From DAXETY01 sp051155755 (lineage in GTDB: Bacteria > Desulfobacterota > Desulfobacteria > Desulfobacterales > SG8-13): DNA of 36,816 nucleotides. Position numbers and translations under genes: made by a program. The stretch covers positions 1-36,816 of the forward strand of contig DAXETY010000098.1 of assembly GCA_051155755.1 (NCBI GenBank), in the 5' to 3' direction. Under the pieces are notes generated by a model. It ran no database searches, was not told where the DNA came from, and saw only the letters and a list, made by a program, of their open reading frames with translations. Positions 1 through 7,631 of the stretch are shown in pieces (position 1 is the stretch's first letter; each line of letters begins with the position of its first letter).

Positions 1-291
1 GATTCGATCAAAGAAGCCGCCGCCGCCAATGACGTGGACGTGGAGCAGATCGACTGGATCATCCCGCACCAGGCGAACATCCGCATGTTTCAGTATATTG
101 CCCAGGCCATGAAAATCCCGTTTGAAAAGTTTTACCTGACCCTGCATAAATACGGGAACATCTCTTCGGCTTCCTGTGCCATCGCGCTGGACGAAGCCGT
201 GCGAGACGGCAGCGTCCAAAAAGGCCACCTGGTGTGTCTTCCGGTATTCGGCGGCGGGCTTACCTGGGGAAGCGCCCTGATACGCTGGTAA
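1..291 (+). CDS. fabH: 3-oxoacyl-ACP synthase III (FabH), C-terminal part
   Basis: The frame is open from the first base, so only the last 96 residues are present and the start lies outside the window. FabH condenses acetyl-CoA with malonyl-ACP to start type II fatty acid synthesis in the cytoplasm. The two C-terminal catalytic signatures are visible: the PHQAN block carrying the active-site His, and YGNISSAS carrying the active-site Asn (usual form GNTSAAS). The end, FGGGLTWGSALIRW, is the standard FabH terminus. A specialised FabH-like ketosynthase of the same fold cannot be excluded from this fragment. No fatty acid genes follow directly; fabV lies 27 kb away. Confidence 0.93.
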   Translation, partial: DSIKEAAAANDVDVEQIDWIIPHQANIRMFQYIAQAMKIPFEKFYLTLHKYGNISSASCAIALDEAVRDGSVQKGHLVCLPVFGGGLTWGSALIRW

Positions 292-365
292 CCGGGGCTC
301 CGTCCACGGACACGCGCAGACGGCAGCCTTCGAAACTTCGGCGGCAGCGACGGCAACGACCGGGA

Positions 366-593
366 TTACTCGTCTTGCTGCGGCCAGGGCAAATCCGTCC
401 GTTCATCGACCTGGTAGCAGAAACGGTTCCATTCGAATTCTTTCCCGCTGATCGGACAGCGCAGCGTCACCTTACGATCCGTCACGCCGACGACTTTCCA
501 ATCGCCTTGCCGCGGTCCGCCTTCGATTCGAATCTTTTGCCCTTCCTGAAACGGATACGGCTGAAATACCGTAACTTGCCGGGAGTCGTCCAT
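366..593 (-). CDS. small conserved-looking hypothetical protein, 75 aa
   Basis: I do not recognise the family. The ATG is preceded by a GGAAGGA ribosome binding site about 8 bases upstream, which supports a real gene. The 75-residue product is rich in predicted beta strands (GQKIRIEGG, WKVVGVTDRKVTLRC) and could be a small SH3-like barrel of KOW type, but this is a guess from the strand pattern. Two cysteines (C46, C59) bracket a GKEFEW stretch. The C-terminus is acidic. It runs convergently with fabH, 74 bp away. No signal peptide or membrane segment. Confidence 0.6.
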   Translation of the reverse strand: MDDSRQVTVFQPYPFQEGQKIRIEGGPRQGDWKVVGVTDRKVTLRCPISGKEFEWNRFCYQVDERTDLPWPQQDE

Positions 594-1110
594 TGCCTGT
601 CATCCTTCCCTGACGTCAGTGATGCTTAATCGGATTGAAAAGCAAAGTATATCCCAAATATTTCCGAGTTTAAGGGAACTGTCAAACTGCAGGGTTCGGT
701 ATCGGTTGTCGTTGAATCCGGCAGCGGCGGAAAAATCGATAGAATCTGCTGAAAATGAAAGTTTGACCCCGCCTCTTTTTCGAGGCGGCCGGCGGGTGTT
801 TCGGTCTTAGCCCGCCGAAATCGTTTTAAAAATCCCGGCCGGATCGAAGCGGCCGGAATTGTTCCAATAACCCGGATGACCTCAAATTATAATACTTATT
901 CCATACATTTATAAATTGTTGATAACTTTTCGGCAAATCGAGAGTAACCCCAAATAACCGTCTTTGACAGCCGGCCTGACCTCCATTATTGAACCCGGAA
1001 AACGAAATCCAACCTTGAAGCAAACGCTTTCGGTTTCGATGACCCTTTTTTTTCAATCCCGGACCGCAAGACTTCGTCCGGCACAACGATCCAGCCAAAG
1101 GAGTCAACCC
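594..1110. other. 517-bp intergenic region with tandem GC hairpins
   Basis: No convincing gene. It holds three successive inverted repeats: CCGCCTC/GAGGCGG at 769-775 and 782-788; GGCGGG/CCCGCC at 791-796 and 811-816; and a 10-bp stem with one mismatch around CCGGCC/GGCCGG at about 832-860. On the minus strand the third is followed by a short T run, as in a terminator. From about 870 to 960 the sequence turns AT-rich, with a TATAAT at 888-893 lacking a convincing -35. This may drive the small gene at 1111. Confidence 0.45.
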
Positions 1111-1386
1111 ATGATTTCATCTTCTTTCGACTTTCAGGAGTTTGCCCAAGCCGTAAAGGGGAAAGACTTCCATGAAATCATTTTCGTCGCCGAAAAAGAG
1201 GCCACCGAGGCCTGGCGCACCACCTACCATTCCACCTTCTCCGAAGTTAATCTCCAAAAAAGTCAACAATATCAACGCCGATTGATCGGTTTAATCGACT
1301 ATATCCGCAACGGCATCCATCCCACCGGCCAAGAAAGCCGTCTCTACGAGACCGTGCTGGAAGGCGAAGTGTTTTCCAAAGGGTAG
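1111..1386 (+). CDS. small hypothetical protein, 91 aa
   Basis: Unrecognised. The frame is open further upstream, but the ATG at 1111 follows AAAGGAG with about 7 bases spacing and is the natural start. The product is soluble, charged and probably all alpha-helical (FDFQEFAQAVKGKDFHEII, then YQRRLIGLIDYIRNGIHP), with no cysteine, signal peptide or membrane segment. It lies alone behind an AT-rich leader and runs convergently toward the first Hsp20 gene. It could be a small stress-linked or regulatory protein, but the sequence shows no functional motif. Confidence 0.6.
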   Translation: MISSSFDFQEFAQAVKGKDFHEIIFVAEKEATEAWRTTYHSTFSEVNLQKSQQYQRRLIGLIDYIRNGIHPTGQESRLYETVLEGEVFSKG

Positions 1387-1546
1387 ATTCCACGGGTGAA
1401 AACCCATGTGAAAAGGACATCTGATTCGGACCCGCCGCTGCCGGGTGCCTGGAAACGAACCCGGGATCTGACCGGCACCGGGCAATCGAAAGCCGGGCCG
1501 CCGCGCGTCGTTACCGCACAGCGCACCCGGTCTTCAGCCTTCATCA

Positions 1547-1954
1547 TTAACTGCGGACTTCGATTTTCCGAGGTGTGGCTTTTTCCACTTTCGGCATGGT
1601 CAGCCGCAGAACCCCGTTATGCAGATTGGCATTAATGCGGTTCTGATCAATCACCTCCGAAAGCGTAAACTGCCGGTAGTACTTACCTACCTCGTATTCC
1701 ACCAGCAGGTCTTCTTCGTCGGGGCCTTCGAAGGGTTCGATTTCTCCGACCAGCGTCAAGGTGTTCTCGCGCAGATCGATGTTGAGTTGTTCGGCTTTGA
1801 CGCCCGGCATATCGGCCAGAAGGGTAATCTCCCTTTCGGATTCGAAAATGTCGACATCCGGAGTGAACACAAGGCCCGGGCGCGTCTGTTCGGCCGGCGT
1901 CGCCAGCTCCTGTTTCTCCTTGACCTTGATTTCATGCGATTCTTTTTCGGCCAT
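1547..1954 (-). CDS. Hsp20/alpha-crystallin family small heat shock protein (distal copy)
   Basis: ATP-independent holdase chaperone of the cytoplasm that binds unfolding proteins. The start was set at the ATG at 1954 because AAGGAGGGG stands 7 bases before it; the frame runs on upstream without support. Of 135 residues, about 28-135 form the alpha-crystallin domain (FTPDVDIFESEREITLLADM onward), with the usual NGVLRLTMPK near the C-terminus. The N-terminal arm is short and charged (MAEKESHEIKVKEKQE). The C-terminal I-x-I anchor is only loosely present (RKIEVRS). It lies 82 bp downstream of a second Hsp20 gene on the same strand, so the two are probably cotranscribed. They differ clearly in sequence, so this is not a recent duplication. 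Confidence 0.92.
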   Translation of the reverse strand: MAEKESHEIKVKEKQELATPAEQTRPGLVFTPDVDIFESEREITLLADMPGVKAEQLNIDLRENTLTLVGEIEPFEGPDEEDLLVEYEVGKYYRQFTLSEVIDQNRINANLHNGVLRLTMPKVEKATPRKIEVRS

Positions 1955-2036
1955 ACCAATCCCCTCCTTGTGATACGATGATTCTGAATTTCGCTCGTGT
2001 CCATTCATGTAATATGGACGGTACGATGGAGTGATG

Positions 2037-2495
2037 CTAGTGAACCGCAATCTGCCTGGGTTTGGCTTTTTCGGCTTTGGCAACAACCACAGTCAGGATT
2101 CCGTCCGCCAGGCTGGCTTCGATTTTTTCCGGGTCGATATCACCGGGCATCGCGATCATACGCGAAAATCTTCCGGCTTCACGCTCTTTGCGATGATAGC
2201 GGACATTGCCTTCCTCGGTGGGGATTTTGCGTTCCCCGCTGATAGACAGGGTATTGCCTGTGGCCTGAATATCCAAATCCGCAGCATCCAATCCCGGCAA
2301 TTCCGCCCGCACGTAATATTTTTCCCGGTCCTCGGTAAGGTTCACCAGCGGAAAGACCCCGGCGCGGGAAGCACGCGCGCCGGTTTCCGACCAACCTTCC
2401 AGCATGCGATCGAACTGTCGGCGAATTCGATCCAGTTCGTCATAGGAAGATCGAAAACCCCAGCCGGGCATCCCAAATACACGACGGTAAATCAT
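2037..2495 (-). CDS. Hsp20/alpha-crystallin family small heat shock protein (proximal copy)
   Basis: Small heat shock chaperone, 152 aa from the ATG at 2495, which follows AAGGAGGAAG. The N-terminal arm is aromatic and Arg-rich (YDELDRIRRQFDRMLEGW), typical of class A bacterial Hsp20. The alpha-crystallin domain covers roughly 48-145, with YYVRAELPGLDAADLDI and the terminal DGILTVVVAKAEKAKPR. The ending RQIAVH carries an I-x-V-type anchor. It is the first gene of the Hsp20 pair; a sigma-70-like promoter is predicted upstream at 2603-2630. No CIRCE operator was seen, so HrcA control is not indicated. Confidence 0.93.
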   Translation of the reverse strand: MIYRRVFGMPGWGFRSSYDELDRIRRQFDRMLEGWSETGARASRAGVFPLVNLTEDREKYYVRAELPGLDAADLDIQATGNTLSISGERKIPTEEGNVRYHRKEREAGRFSRMIAMPGDIDPEKIEASLADGILTVVVAKAEKAKPRQIAVH

Positions 2496-2602
2496 GATTT
2501 CTTCCTCCTTTCCAAATAGATTCCATTCATGTGCCAAATTCCGTAAATATTCGGAATCGGTTTGAAAGAACACTTGCCGCATCCCGGAATTCGTTTGACC
2601 GA

Positions 2603-2630
2603 ATGATAAATACCATCCCGGCAATGTCAA
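2603..2630 (-). promoter_or_regulatory. predicted sigma-70 promoter for the Hsp20 pair
   Basis: Read on the minus strand, TTGACA (2630-2625) is separated by 16 bp from TATCAT (2608-2603). The -10 lies about 108 bp before the start codon of the proximal Hsp20 gene. The -35 is a perfect consensus. Prediction by pattern only. Confidence 0.5.
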
Positions 2631-2654
2631 GATGGTAATTGATTTAAAGATTCC

Positions 2655-2686
2655 ATTATTAATCTTGTTAATATACTATTAATAAT
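2655..2686. promoter_or_regulatory. AT-rich inverted repeat, possible operator
   Basis: Perfect 9-bp inverted repeat ATTATTAAT / ATTAATAAT with a 14-bp spacer, in the divergent region between the Hsp20 pair and the murein endopeptidase gene. It lies between the two predicted promoters, where a dimeric regulator could act on both. It could also be chance in AT-rich DNA. Confidence 0.35.
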
Positions 2687-2712
2687 GAATCGGTTCGACC
2701 GTTACCAAATGA

Positions 2713-2741
2713 TTGACAACGTAGTGGGAAAAAGCTACGCT
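2713..2741 (+). promoter_or_regulatory. predicted sigma-70 promoter for the MepK-like gene
   Basis: TTGACA at 2713-2718, 17-bp spacer, TACGCT at 2736-2741, ending 44 bp before the ATG at 2786. The -35 is perfect and the -10 is moderate. Pattern only. Confidence 0.5.
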
Positions 2742-2785
2742 GATGGAGTGGATCGGGCAGAAATTCGAGGAAAAGAGGATTGCGG

Positions 2786-3367
2786 ATGACACCTGAACGT
2801 ACTGTCAGAGGCATGAATAAACCCAGAGGGCTGAGTCGGCGCGGATTTCTCAAGGCCGGTCTGGCAACGGTCGCTGCGACCGCCTTTCCCGCATTGAGCT
2901 GGGCCCATATCCATTCATCGGCTCAGGAGCGCCGGCTGAGTTTCTATCATACGCATACCGGCGAGGCATTGACGATCTGTTACTTCCGCGATGGCGATTA
3001 TTGCCGCCGGGCACTGTCGAAAATCAGTTATCTGATGCGAGACCACTACAATGAAGAGGTGATCTCGATCGACACCGGTCTGTTGGATGTCCTGCACCGA
3101 CTTGCCGGCAGGATCCAAATCGACGCGCCCTTTCACGTCATCTCCGGATACCGCTCCCCCCACACCAATGCTCGCCTTCGACGGAAAAGCAAGGGGGTGG
3201 CTTCCAGAAGCCTGCACATGCTCGGCAAGGCCGTGGACATCCGGGTGCCGGGTCTGCGAACCGCCGTCCTCCGAAAAACCGCCGTAAAGCTGAAAGCCGG
3301 CGGCGTCGGATACTATCCGCAATCGGATTTCGTTCACGTCGACACCGGCCGGGTGCGCTGCTGGTGA
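2786..3367 (+). CDS. MepK/YcbK-like DUF882 (peptidase M15 family) murein endopeptidase, Tat-exported
   Basis: Predicted periplasmic zinc peptidase of the MepK/YcbK group, whose E. coli member cleaves mDAP-mDAP (3-3) crosslinks in peptidoglycan. The N-terminus carries a twin-arginine signal, LSRRGFLK (residues 16-23), followed by an Ala-rich hydrophobic stretch and a likely cleavage after SWA (about residue 40). The M15-type metal motifs are present: SGYRSPHTNARL, the SLHMLGKAVDI block with His and Asp ligands, and FVHVDTG with the last His. The product is 193 aa from the ATG at 2786, which follows AAGAGGA; an in-frame ATG at residue 10 is too close to its own GAGG. It faces the L,D-transpeptidase gene tail to tail, 131 bp apart, which fits a make-and-break pair for 3-3 crosslinks. 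Confidence 0.9.
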   Translation: MTPERTVRGMNKPRGLSRRGFLKAGLATVAATAFPALSWAHIHSSAQERRLSFYHTHTGEALTICYFRDGDYCRRALSKISYLMRDHYNEEVISIDTGLLDVLHRLAGRIQIDAPFHVISGYRSPHTNARLRRKSKGVASRSLHMLGKAVDIRVPGLRTAVLRKTAVKLKAGGVGYYPQSDFVHVDTGRVRCW

Positions 3368-3498
3368 GCCTGCCCCCGCAGCAGGTCCGATCGAAGAAAG
3401 CGCCACAGCGGGCCGTTCCAACCGGGCAACCTTCAAAAGCCGGTTTCGCAGGGGCCTCCCCGGCGTTCATGCTTCCGACAACCGCTCAATTTCGCAGC

Positions 3499-5211
3499 TT
3501 ACAATAGCGGACCGAAGTCCACCATCGCTTCGGCCGAGTTGAAATTATCCCGCGGCGGTCTTTCTTCCAGGGCTTCGTCCAGCAATTTGTCGCGACCGTA
3601 AACATCTTTTCGAAACTGCACCGCACCGCTTTCGTCCACCCAGGCCGTCAGATACAGCAGATGCACCGGCACCCGTGAAGGCAGAGGGATGACCCGTCGC
3701 TCCATACTGTAAATCGCAGCCTCGATGGTCTCCCGGTTCCATTCCGGCTGCTCCCGCAACAAATACTCGGCCAATTCCACCGGCTTTTCCAATCGAACGC
3801 AACCCGAACTGTAACTGCGCACCTCGCGCTGAAATAAATGCCGGGAAGGCGTATCGTGCAGATAAACCGCAAAACGGTTGGGAAACATGAATTTGATGCG
3901 ACCGAGGTCGTTCTGGGGCCCGGGATCCTTGCGCAGGCGGTAGCGGAAATGCCTGGGATCCACCCGGTTCCAGTCGATGCTGTCGGATGCAATCTCTTTG
4001 GCACCAGTGCTCCAGTCCTCGAATACGCGAATCTGTTTGCGCTTCAGGTAGCCCGGATCCCGGCGCACTTTGGGCAAAATGTCTCTGACCGCGATCTTGG
4101 TGGGTATGTTCCAGTACGGATTGATCACCAGAAAGCGCATCCGGTCGCTGAAAACCGGTGTGCGGCGGTAATCCCGCCCCACGACAACCCGCATGTCCAG
4201 GACCTTTTCCTGCGCTTCGATCACCTGCAGGCTGAAATCGGCGATGTTGACCCGGATATACCGTTGTCCGAGATCATGCGGCAGCCAGCGCCAGCGCTCC
4301 AGGTTGATTTCGATCTGCCGCGCCCGCCGCTGGGCCGGCACCATGAGCGCCGCCCGGGTCTGCGGATCCAACCGACCGGTGGGCTCGAGGGCGTAGCGAG
4401 CCTGAAACCGCACCAGGGCCTGCTGCAGGTCGCTGTCGAACAGGTGGGGATACAAATCGGGTGCTTCCGAAGGCAGGTCGCCGGACAGTGTCAACCGCTG
4501 CCGCAGCAAGGCAATTCTGGCATCGTGGGCGCCGAGCCGCCAGTCGACGTTTTCCGGCAGCGCCGGCCAACCGCCGGAGGCTTCGATCTTTCGATACCGC
4601 TGCATTGCCGCTTTCAGTTCCCGGTAGCCGGCGTGCGGCGGTTTCAAGCTTTCCAGAACGCCGGCCACGTCCCGCTGCTGGATGGCTGTGTTCAATACTG
4701 CGGCCATGTCCACCGATGCATTGGCAGCCGACCAGTCGGCATGAATCGTCTCCGGATTGATCCGACCCGCGAACAAATGCGAGCCGAGCAGCAGAAACGC
4801 GTCGGTGGCCAGCAAATCCAGATCCACCAGGGACTCGGGATGCAGGTTGATGCCGTAATTCCGAGCCTTTTCGAACTGTGCCAGCCAGCTTTCCAGGACC
4901 TGGAGATGATAATCATCGACGCGCAATCCGTCGCCGCGTGCATCCCGGATCGCCGTCACGAGCGAGCCGAGCATTTCCGCAGCCTGGTCGGCTTCGACCC
5001 AGGCCGGTCGATACTGCCGCCGGGCATAAAAAACGGGGATCACCTGCAAACCGCAAACTCGTTCCTGCTGGCAATAGAATGCGGCTTTTCCGCTATGCAA
5101 AGCAATCCGTTGCTGCAGCAGATGCGCCAGATCGGCAGCCCCCACGGTGGGAACCACGACCAGCATGACCAGCCAGCCAGCCATCAACCAAAGATTTCCG
5201 GAAAGCCTCAT
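3499..5211 (-). CDS. L,D-transpeptidase of the YcbB/LdtD family
   Basis: Periplasmic enzyme expected to form 3-3 peptidoglycan crosslinks. The 570-aa product starts with a signal peptide (MRLSGNLWLMAGWLVMLVVV, cleavage near VGA-AD). An N-terminal scaffold region with YRPAWVE follows, then a peptidoglycan-binding domain at about 255-300 (LQQALVRFQARYALEPTGRL). The YkuD catalytic domain comes next (about 310-500), with YLHDTPSRHLF and the nucleophile motif SYSSGCVRL (Cys471). Length and domain order match LdtD. No good ribosome binding site precedes the ATG; a strong inverted repeat lies 39-81 bp upstream (5250-5292). In E. coli ycbB and ycbK are neighbours too; here the two are convergent. Confidence 0.93.
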   Translation of the reverse strand: MRLSGNLWLMAGWLVMLVVVPTVGAADLAHLLQQRIALHSGKAAFYCQQERVCGLQVIPVFYARRQYRPAWVEADQAAEMLGSLVTAIRDARGDGLRVDDYHLQVLESWLAQFEKARNYGINLHPESLVDLDLLATDAFLLLGSHLFAGRINPETIHADWSAANASVDMAAVLNTAIQQRDVAGVLESLKPPHAGYRELKAAMQRYRKIEASGGWPALPENVDWRLGAHDARIALLRQRLTLSGDLPSEAPDLYPHLFDSDLQQALVRFQARYALEPTGRLDPQTRAALMVPAQRRARQIEINLERWRWLPHDLGQRYIRVNIADFSLQVIEAQEKVLDMRVVVGRDYRRTPVFSDRMRFLVINPYWNIPTKIAVRDILPKVRRDPGYLKRKQIRVFEDWSTGAKEIASDSIDWNRVDPRHFRYRLRKDPGPQNDLGRIKFMFPNRFAVYLHDTPSRHLFQREVRSYSSGCVRLEKPVELAEYLLREQPEWNRETIEAAIYSMERRVIPLPSRVPVHLLYLTAWVDESGAVQFRKDVYGRDKLLDEALEERPPRDNFNSAEAMVDFGPLL

Positions 5212-5537
5212 GAGCGATTCATCCGTTTTCCATCGCAGGTTCTGCTATACCGGGTTTCGTTCCGTGCACAGCCCCATGTTTACGAAACCCGGCGCCCGAT
5301 AGGAAGGTTACTCTAATACCAGTATCGATTCATGTAAATGCATGCCGGCCGAATCGAACCTGGACCCACCCTCAGAGCGGTCAATACGAGATCCGCTGCC
5401 CGGCAGGCTTTACTTTTTGCCACCGGGATTTATACTGCAAAAAGAAGTTTTTCAAGTTCCGTTCAGGTTCGGTCCCATCGCAGCCGCATGACCGGCTGTC
5501 GATCCAAGTTCCAAACGTGATGCAAAAGGAGGCGTAC
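5212..5537. other. 326-bp divergent intergenic region, ldt / usp
   Basis: No gene found. It contains an 11-bp perfect inverted repeat at 5250-5292, listed separately, and on the plus strand a possible weak promoter with TATACT at 5431-5436 for the stress protein gene. Otherwise nothing recognisable. Confidence 0.4.
5250..5292. promoter_or_regulatory. 11-bp perfect inverted repeat upstream of the L,D-transpeptidase gene
   Basis: CCGGGTTTCGT at 5250-5260 pairs with ACGAAACCCGG at 5282-5292 around a 21-base loop. It lies 39 bp before the transpeptidase start codon, where it could be an operator or, in the transcript, a 5'-UTR hairpin. The gene also lacks a clear Shine-Dalgarno sequence, so structure-based control of translation is conceivable. 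Confidence 0.45.
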
Positions 5538-5990
5538 ATGGCCGGATTTCGAAAGATCCTTTGGCCGACTGACTTCTCAGGGCAGGCGGAGCGAGCATTG
5601 CCATATGTGCAATCTCTGGTGGAAAAATACAATACCGAAGTCCACGTGCTTTATGTGATCGAAGACATTGCGCATCACAAAGGCTGGTACGGCGAGTTCG
5701 AAAAAGATCGCATCCAGAAGATCGTCCAGTGGGAAGAGAAAACCGCCAAGGAGCGGCTCGATCAAATCTGCTCCAAGTACCTGGAAGGCTGCCCGCTTTA
5801 CATCAAACACGTATCCATCGGAGATCCGGCCCAGGAGATTCTCAGCCTGGCCGAAAAAGAGGGCGTCGACGCCATCGTTATGGCCAGCCGGGGCGAAAAA
5901 AGCCATTTCGGGTTCGGCAGTGTCGCCGACAAGGTCGTCAGAAACGCCTCCGTTCCGGTGATCACCGTCCCCCAGGAATCGGGGGCTTGA
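5538..5990 (+). CDS. universal stress protein (UspA family), single domain
   Basis: 150-aa cytoplasmic Usp. The ATG at 5538 was chosen because AAAGGAGG lies 5 bases before it. The fold starts with FRKILWPTDFSGQAERAL, where Asp12 is the conserved nucleotide-contact residue. It ends with the Usp signature ASRGEKSHFGFGSVADKVVR, close to the ATP-binding G-2x-G-9x-G-S/T consensus but with E-K-S-H in the middle. ATP binding is plausible. Role (survival under starvation or redox stress) is from the family only. Convergent with the aldehyde dehydrogenase gene; a GC-rich hairpin separates them. Confidence 0.92.
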   Translation: MAGFRKILWPTDFSGQAERALPYVQSLVEKYNTEVHVLYVIEDIAHHKGWYGEFEKDRIQKIVQWEEKTAKERLDQICSKYLEGCPLYIKHVSIGDPAQEILSLAEKEGVDAIVMASRGEKSHFGFGSVADKVVRNASVPVITVPQESGA

Positions 5991-6013
5991 TCGATATCAG
6001 GACCCGGCGGCAT

Positions 6014-6035
6014 CCATCCGGGGCAACCCGGATGG
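6014..6035. terminator. hairpin between convergent genes, possible bidirectional terminator
   Basis: Perfect 9-bp stem CCATCCGGG / CCCGGATGG closed by a GCAA tetraloop, in the 55-bp gap between the stress protein and the aldehyde dehydrogenase genes. No T run follows on either strand, so intrinsic termination is not certain; it may be a 3'-end stabilising structure. Confidence 0.5.
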
Positions 6036-6045
6036 ACGGACCGGT

Positions 6046-7575
6046 TCATTCGACTTCAAAGTTGATGCCCTGAGCCAGCGGCAGTTTGCTGGACCAGTTC
6101 ACCGTACAGGTCTGGCGCCGCATGTAGGCTTTCCAGGCATCCGATCCGGACTCACGACCGCCACCGGTGTCTTTTTCACCCCCGAAGGCACCGCCGATTT
6201 CGGCGCCGGAGGTACCGATATTCACGTTGGCAATGCCGCAATCGCTGCCGCGGGCGCTCAGAAAGGTCTCCGATTCCTGCAGGTCGCGGGTGAAAACGGC
6301 CGATGACAGTCCCTGGGGAACCCGGTTGTGAGCCGCAATGGCTTCTTCCAGTCGGCGGTAGCGGATCAGATAAAGGATCGGGGCAAAGGTTTCTTCCTGA
6401 ACCAGAGGCATTTCCGCGGCCGCCTCGCACAGACAGGGCGTCACATAGGTCCCGGCATCGTAAATGCCGCCGGACAGCACTTCCCCGCCATAGAGAATCT
6501 TTCCGCCCTGATCGTTCACCTGCCCGAGGGCGGCCTGCATCGTTTCGACCGCCGACCTGTCGATCAACGGGCCCATCAGAACGCCGTCTTCCATGGGATC
6601 ACCGATTTTTACCTGTCCATAAGCCTGTATCAGCCGATCCCGCAACCGTTCGTAAATGTCCTCATGGACAATCAGACGCCGGGTGCTCGTACAGCGCTGA
6701 CCGGCAGTGCCGACCGCTCCAAACACGATGGCCCGGACTGCCAGTTCAAGGTCCGCACTGGGGGTGACGATGATGGCGTTGTTGCCGCCGAGTTCCAGAA
6801 TGCTGCGACCCAAACGGGCAGCGACCGTTTGCCCGATGTGTCGCCCCATGGCGACACTGCCGGTGGCTGAAATCAACGGCACCCTGCCGTCGGCAATCAG
6901 CCGCTCCCCCACGGTCCGGCGATCTCCGATCAAAAGATTCAACACTCCTTCGGGGACACCGTTGGCTTCGAGCACCGGCCAGACTGTCTTCATGACGGCA
7001 ATTGCCGTCAGCGCCGCCTTGGATGAAGGCTTCCAGATGACCGTGTCGCCGGCAGCCAAAGCAATCAGCGCATTCCAGGACCAGACCGCCACCGGAAAAT
7101 TGAAGGCCGTAATCACGCCCACCGGTCCCAGCGGATGCCACTGCTCGTACATGCGATGCTCCGGCCGTTCGCTGTGCATGCTCAGGCCGTAGAGCATGCG
7201 AGACTGGCCGACTGCAAAATCGGCAAGGTCGATCATTTCCTGAACTTCGCCTTCGCCTTCGGCCCGAATTTTCCCGACTTCCAGGCTTACGATGGCGCCG
7301 AGTTGTTTTTTGCGGGCCCGCAGCGACTCTCCGATCTGGCGCACGATCTCTCCGCGTTTCGGCGCCGGCGTCGCGCGCCAGGTTTGAAAGGCCTCGGCGG
7401 CCTTGGCGACCACCTGCTCGTATTCCTCGGCTCCGGCACAGCGAATGGTACCGATTTGACGGTTATGGATGGGCGTCACAGCGGCCTGAGTTGGACCACT
7501 GCAGGGCAGCATGCGTCCGGTTCCGGCACCGGACTGTTCATCCAGTAGATCGAATGGCTCCAGAATGCTCCTCAT
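6046..7575 (-). CDS. aldehyde dehydrogenase, ALDH7 (antiquitin-like) family
   Basis: NAD(P)-dependent aldehyde dehydrogenase, 509 aa. The ATG at 7575 follows AAGGGAG; upstream open frame is not supported. Catalytic residues are visible: Asn159 in TAFNFPVA, Lys182 in WKPS, Glu261 in LELGGNN and Cys295 in GQRCTSTRR. The C-terminal block GAEIGGAFGGEKDTGGGRES and the DAWKAYMRRQT that follows are hallmarks of the ALDH7A1 / alpha-aminoadipic semialdehyde dehydrogenase family. This points to oxidation of the lysine-derived semialdehyde or a similar aldehyde. No lysine catabolism gene is nearby, so the substrate is uncertain; general aldehyde detoxification fits the stress-gene surroundings equally well. 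Confidence 0.92.
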   Translation of the reverse strand: MRSILEPFDLLDEQSGAGTGRMLPCSGPTQAAVTPIHNRQIGTIRCAGAEEYEQVVAKAAEAFQTWRATPAPKRGEIVRQIGESLRARKKQLGAIVSLEVGKIRAEGEGEVQEMIDLADFAVGQSRMLYGLSMHSERPEHRMYEQWHPLGPVGVITAFNFPVAVWSWNALIALAAGDTVIWKPSSKAALTAIAVMKTVWPVLEANGVPEGVLNLLIGDRRTVGERLIADGRVPLISATGSVAMGRHIGQTVAARLGRSILELGGNNAIIVTPSADLELAVRAIVFGAVGTAGQRCTSTRRLIVHEDIYERLRDRLIQAYGQVKIGDPMEDGVLMGPLIDRSAVETMQAALGQVNDQGGKILYGGEVLSGGIYDAGTYVTPCLCEAAAEMPLVQEETFAPILYLIRYRRLEEAIAAHNRVPQGLSSAVFTRDLQESETFLSARGSDCGIANVNIGTSGAEIGGAFGGEKDTGGGRESGSDAWKAYMRRQTCTVNWSSKLPLAQGINFEVE

Positions 7576-7631
7576 TGATTGGCTCCCTTCTGCGTATTTG
7601 CCCGACGGGTGGGGCGTTCTCAACCCGGATT

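Noticed and set aside
1547..2495. Recent duplication of hsp20
   Set aside because: The two proteins differ over most of their length and have different N-terminal arms, so they are old paralogues.
3838..5316. A 492-codon plus-strand frame opposite the L,D-transpeptidase gene
   Set aside because: Shadow of a gene with clear catalytic motifs; no family features of its own.
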